Below, piece after piece: positions 5,005-5,115 of a DNA stretch of 5,115 nucleotides. The stretch's first letter is position 1. Every line of letters starts with the position of its first letter. The DNA is from Microbacteriaceae bacterium (GTDB lineage: Bacteria; Actinomycetota; Actinomycetes; Actinomycetales; Microbacteriaceae), in the NCBI GenBank assembly GCA_009925875.1, contig RFQD01000113.1:1-5115 (forward strand), in the 5' to 3' direction. The notes under the pieces were generated by a model. The model did no database searches. It had not been told where the DNA came from and saw only the letters and a list, made by a program, of their open reading frames with translations. The position numbers and the translations under genes were made by a program.

Positions 5005-5115
5005 CTCGCACGCCTCACCCGATTGATGAGCGCAGCACAAACATAAACGGCACACGCCACCACGGCGACGGATGCCCCCGCGGCAAATCCCCACCATCGA
5101 GAAATGAGGAGACCG
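5001..5115 (-). CDS. C-terminal end of a probable zinc ABC transporter permease
   Basis: Only the last 37 codons are inside the window; the gene begins beyond 5115. The fragment has a glycine/small-residue turn and a transmembrane helix (GLLISRWWGFAAGASVAVVA onwards, about 25 hydrophobic residues) and ends with a positively charged tail (NRVRRAR) that should lie in the cytoplasm. The pattern of an S-x-x-x-G-x-x-A/S-G step before the last helix fits the ABC-3 permease family (ZnuB, MntB, TroC types). The ATGA overlap with zur makes zinc the likely substrate, but manganese cannot be excluded. Assignment rests mostly on context. Confidence 0.65.
   Translation of the reverse strand, partial: GLLISRWWGFAAGASVAVVACAVYVCAALINRVRRAR

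Noticed and set aside
5005..5097. Longer zur reading frame starting at 5097
   Set aside because: The extra residues are arginine/cysteine-rich out-of-frame reading of the permease helix; the ATG at 5004 has a ribosome binding site and an ATGA overlap, and gives a normal Zur length.

Overview
The window reads as a chromosomal segment of a high-GC Gram-positive bacterium. Base composition looks moderately high in G+C by eye. The proteins point to Actinobacteria, most likely a Microbacteriaceae-type organism: a CopD-CtaG fusion, a Zur close to mycobacterial FurB, and a 92-residue HU without a lysine-rich tail. No insertion sequence, tRNA, rRNA, CRISPR array or phage gene is visible. The content looks mostly housekeeping rather than accessory, and I see no clear undescribed system.

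Layout. At the left edge, the start of a Pif1/RecD2-like helicase (minus strand) runs out of the window. Divergent from it is a 353-residue membrane-anchored exported protein of unknown function (278-1339, plus). That gene meets the 647-residue CopD-CtaG copper/cytochrome oxidase assembly protein (1336-3279, minus) tail to tail, with a 4-base overlap and no intergenic space.

The rest of the window is a minus-strand gene train. Read in its own direction, from the right edge, it runs: the C-terminal end of a probable zinc ABC permease, zur, rpmB (L28), rpmG (L33), rpsN (S14), an HU protein gene, an 18-bp perfect hairpin, and the copD-ctaG fusion. Permease and zur overlap by ATGA. The three ribosomal genes are joined by TAATG and TAA-ATG junctions and are surely one transcript. 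The 122-base gap before rpmB and the 87-base gap before the HU gene leave room for separate promoters.

The common theme is metal economy. All three ribosomal proteins are the cysteine-poor, zinc-free versions. They lie directly downstream of the zinc repressor and a probable zinc importer, and the next gene after HU handles copper for respiration. I do not see a recognisable Zur box before rpmB. The gap there does hold an operator-like palindrome and potential RNA hairpins that may repay testing.
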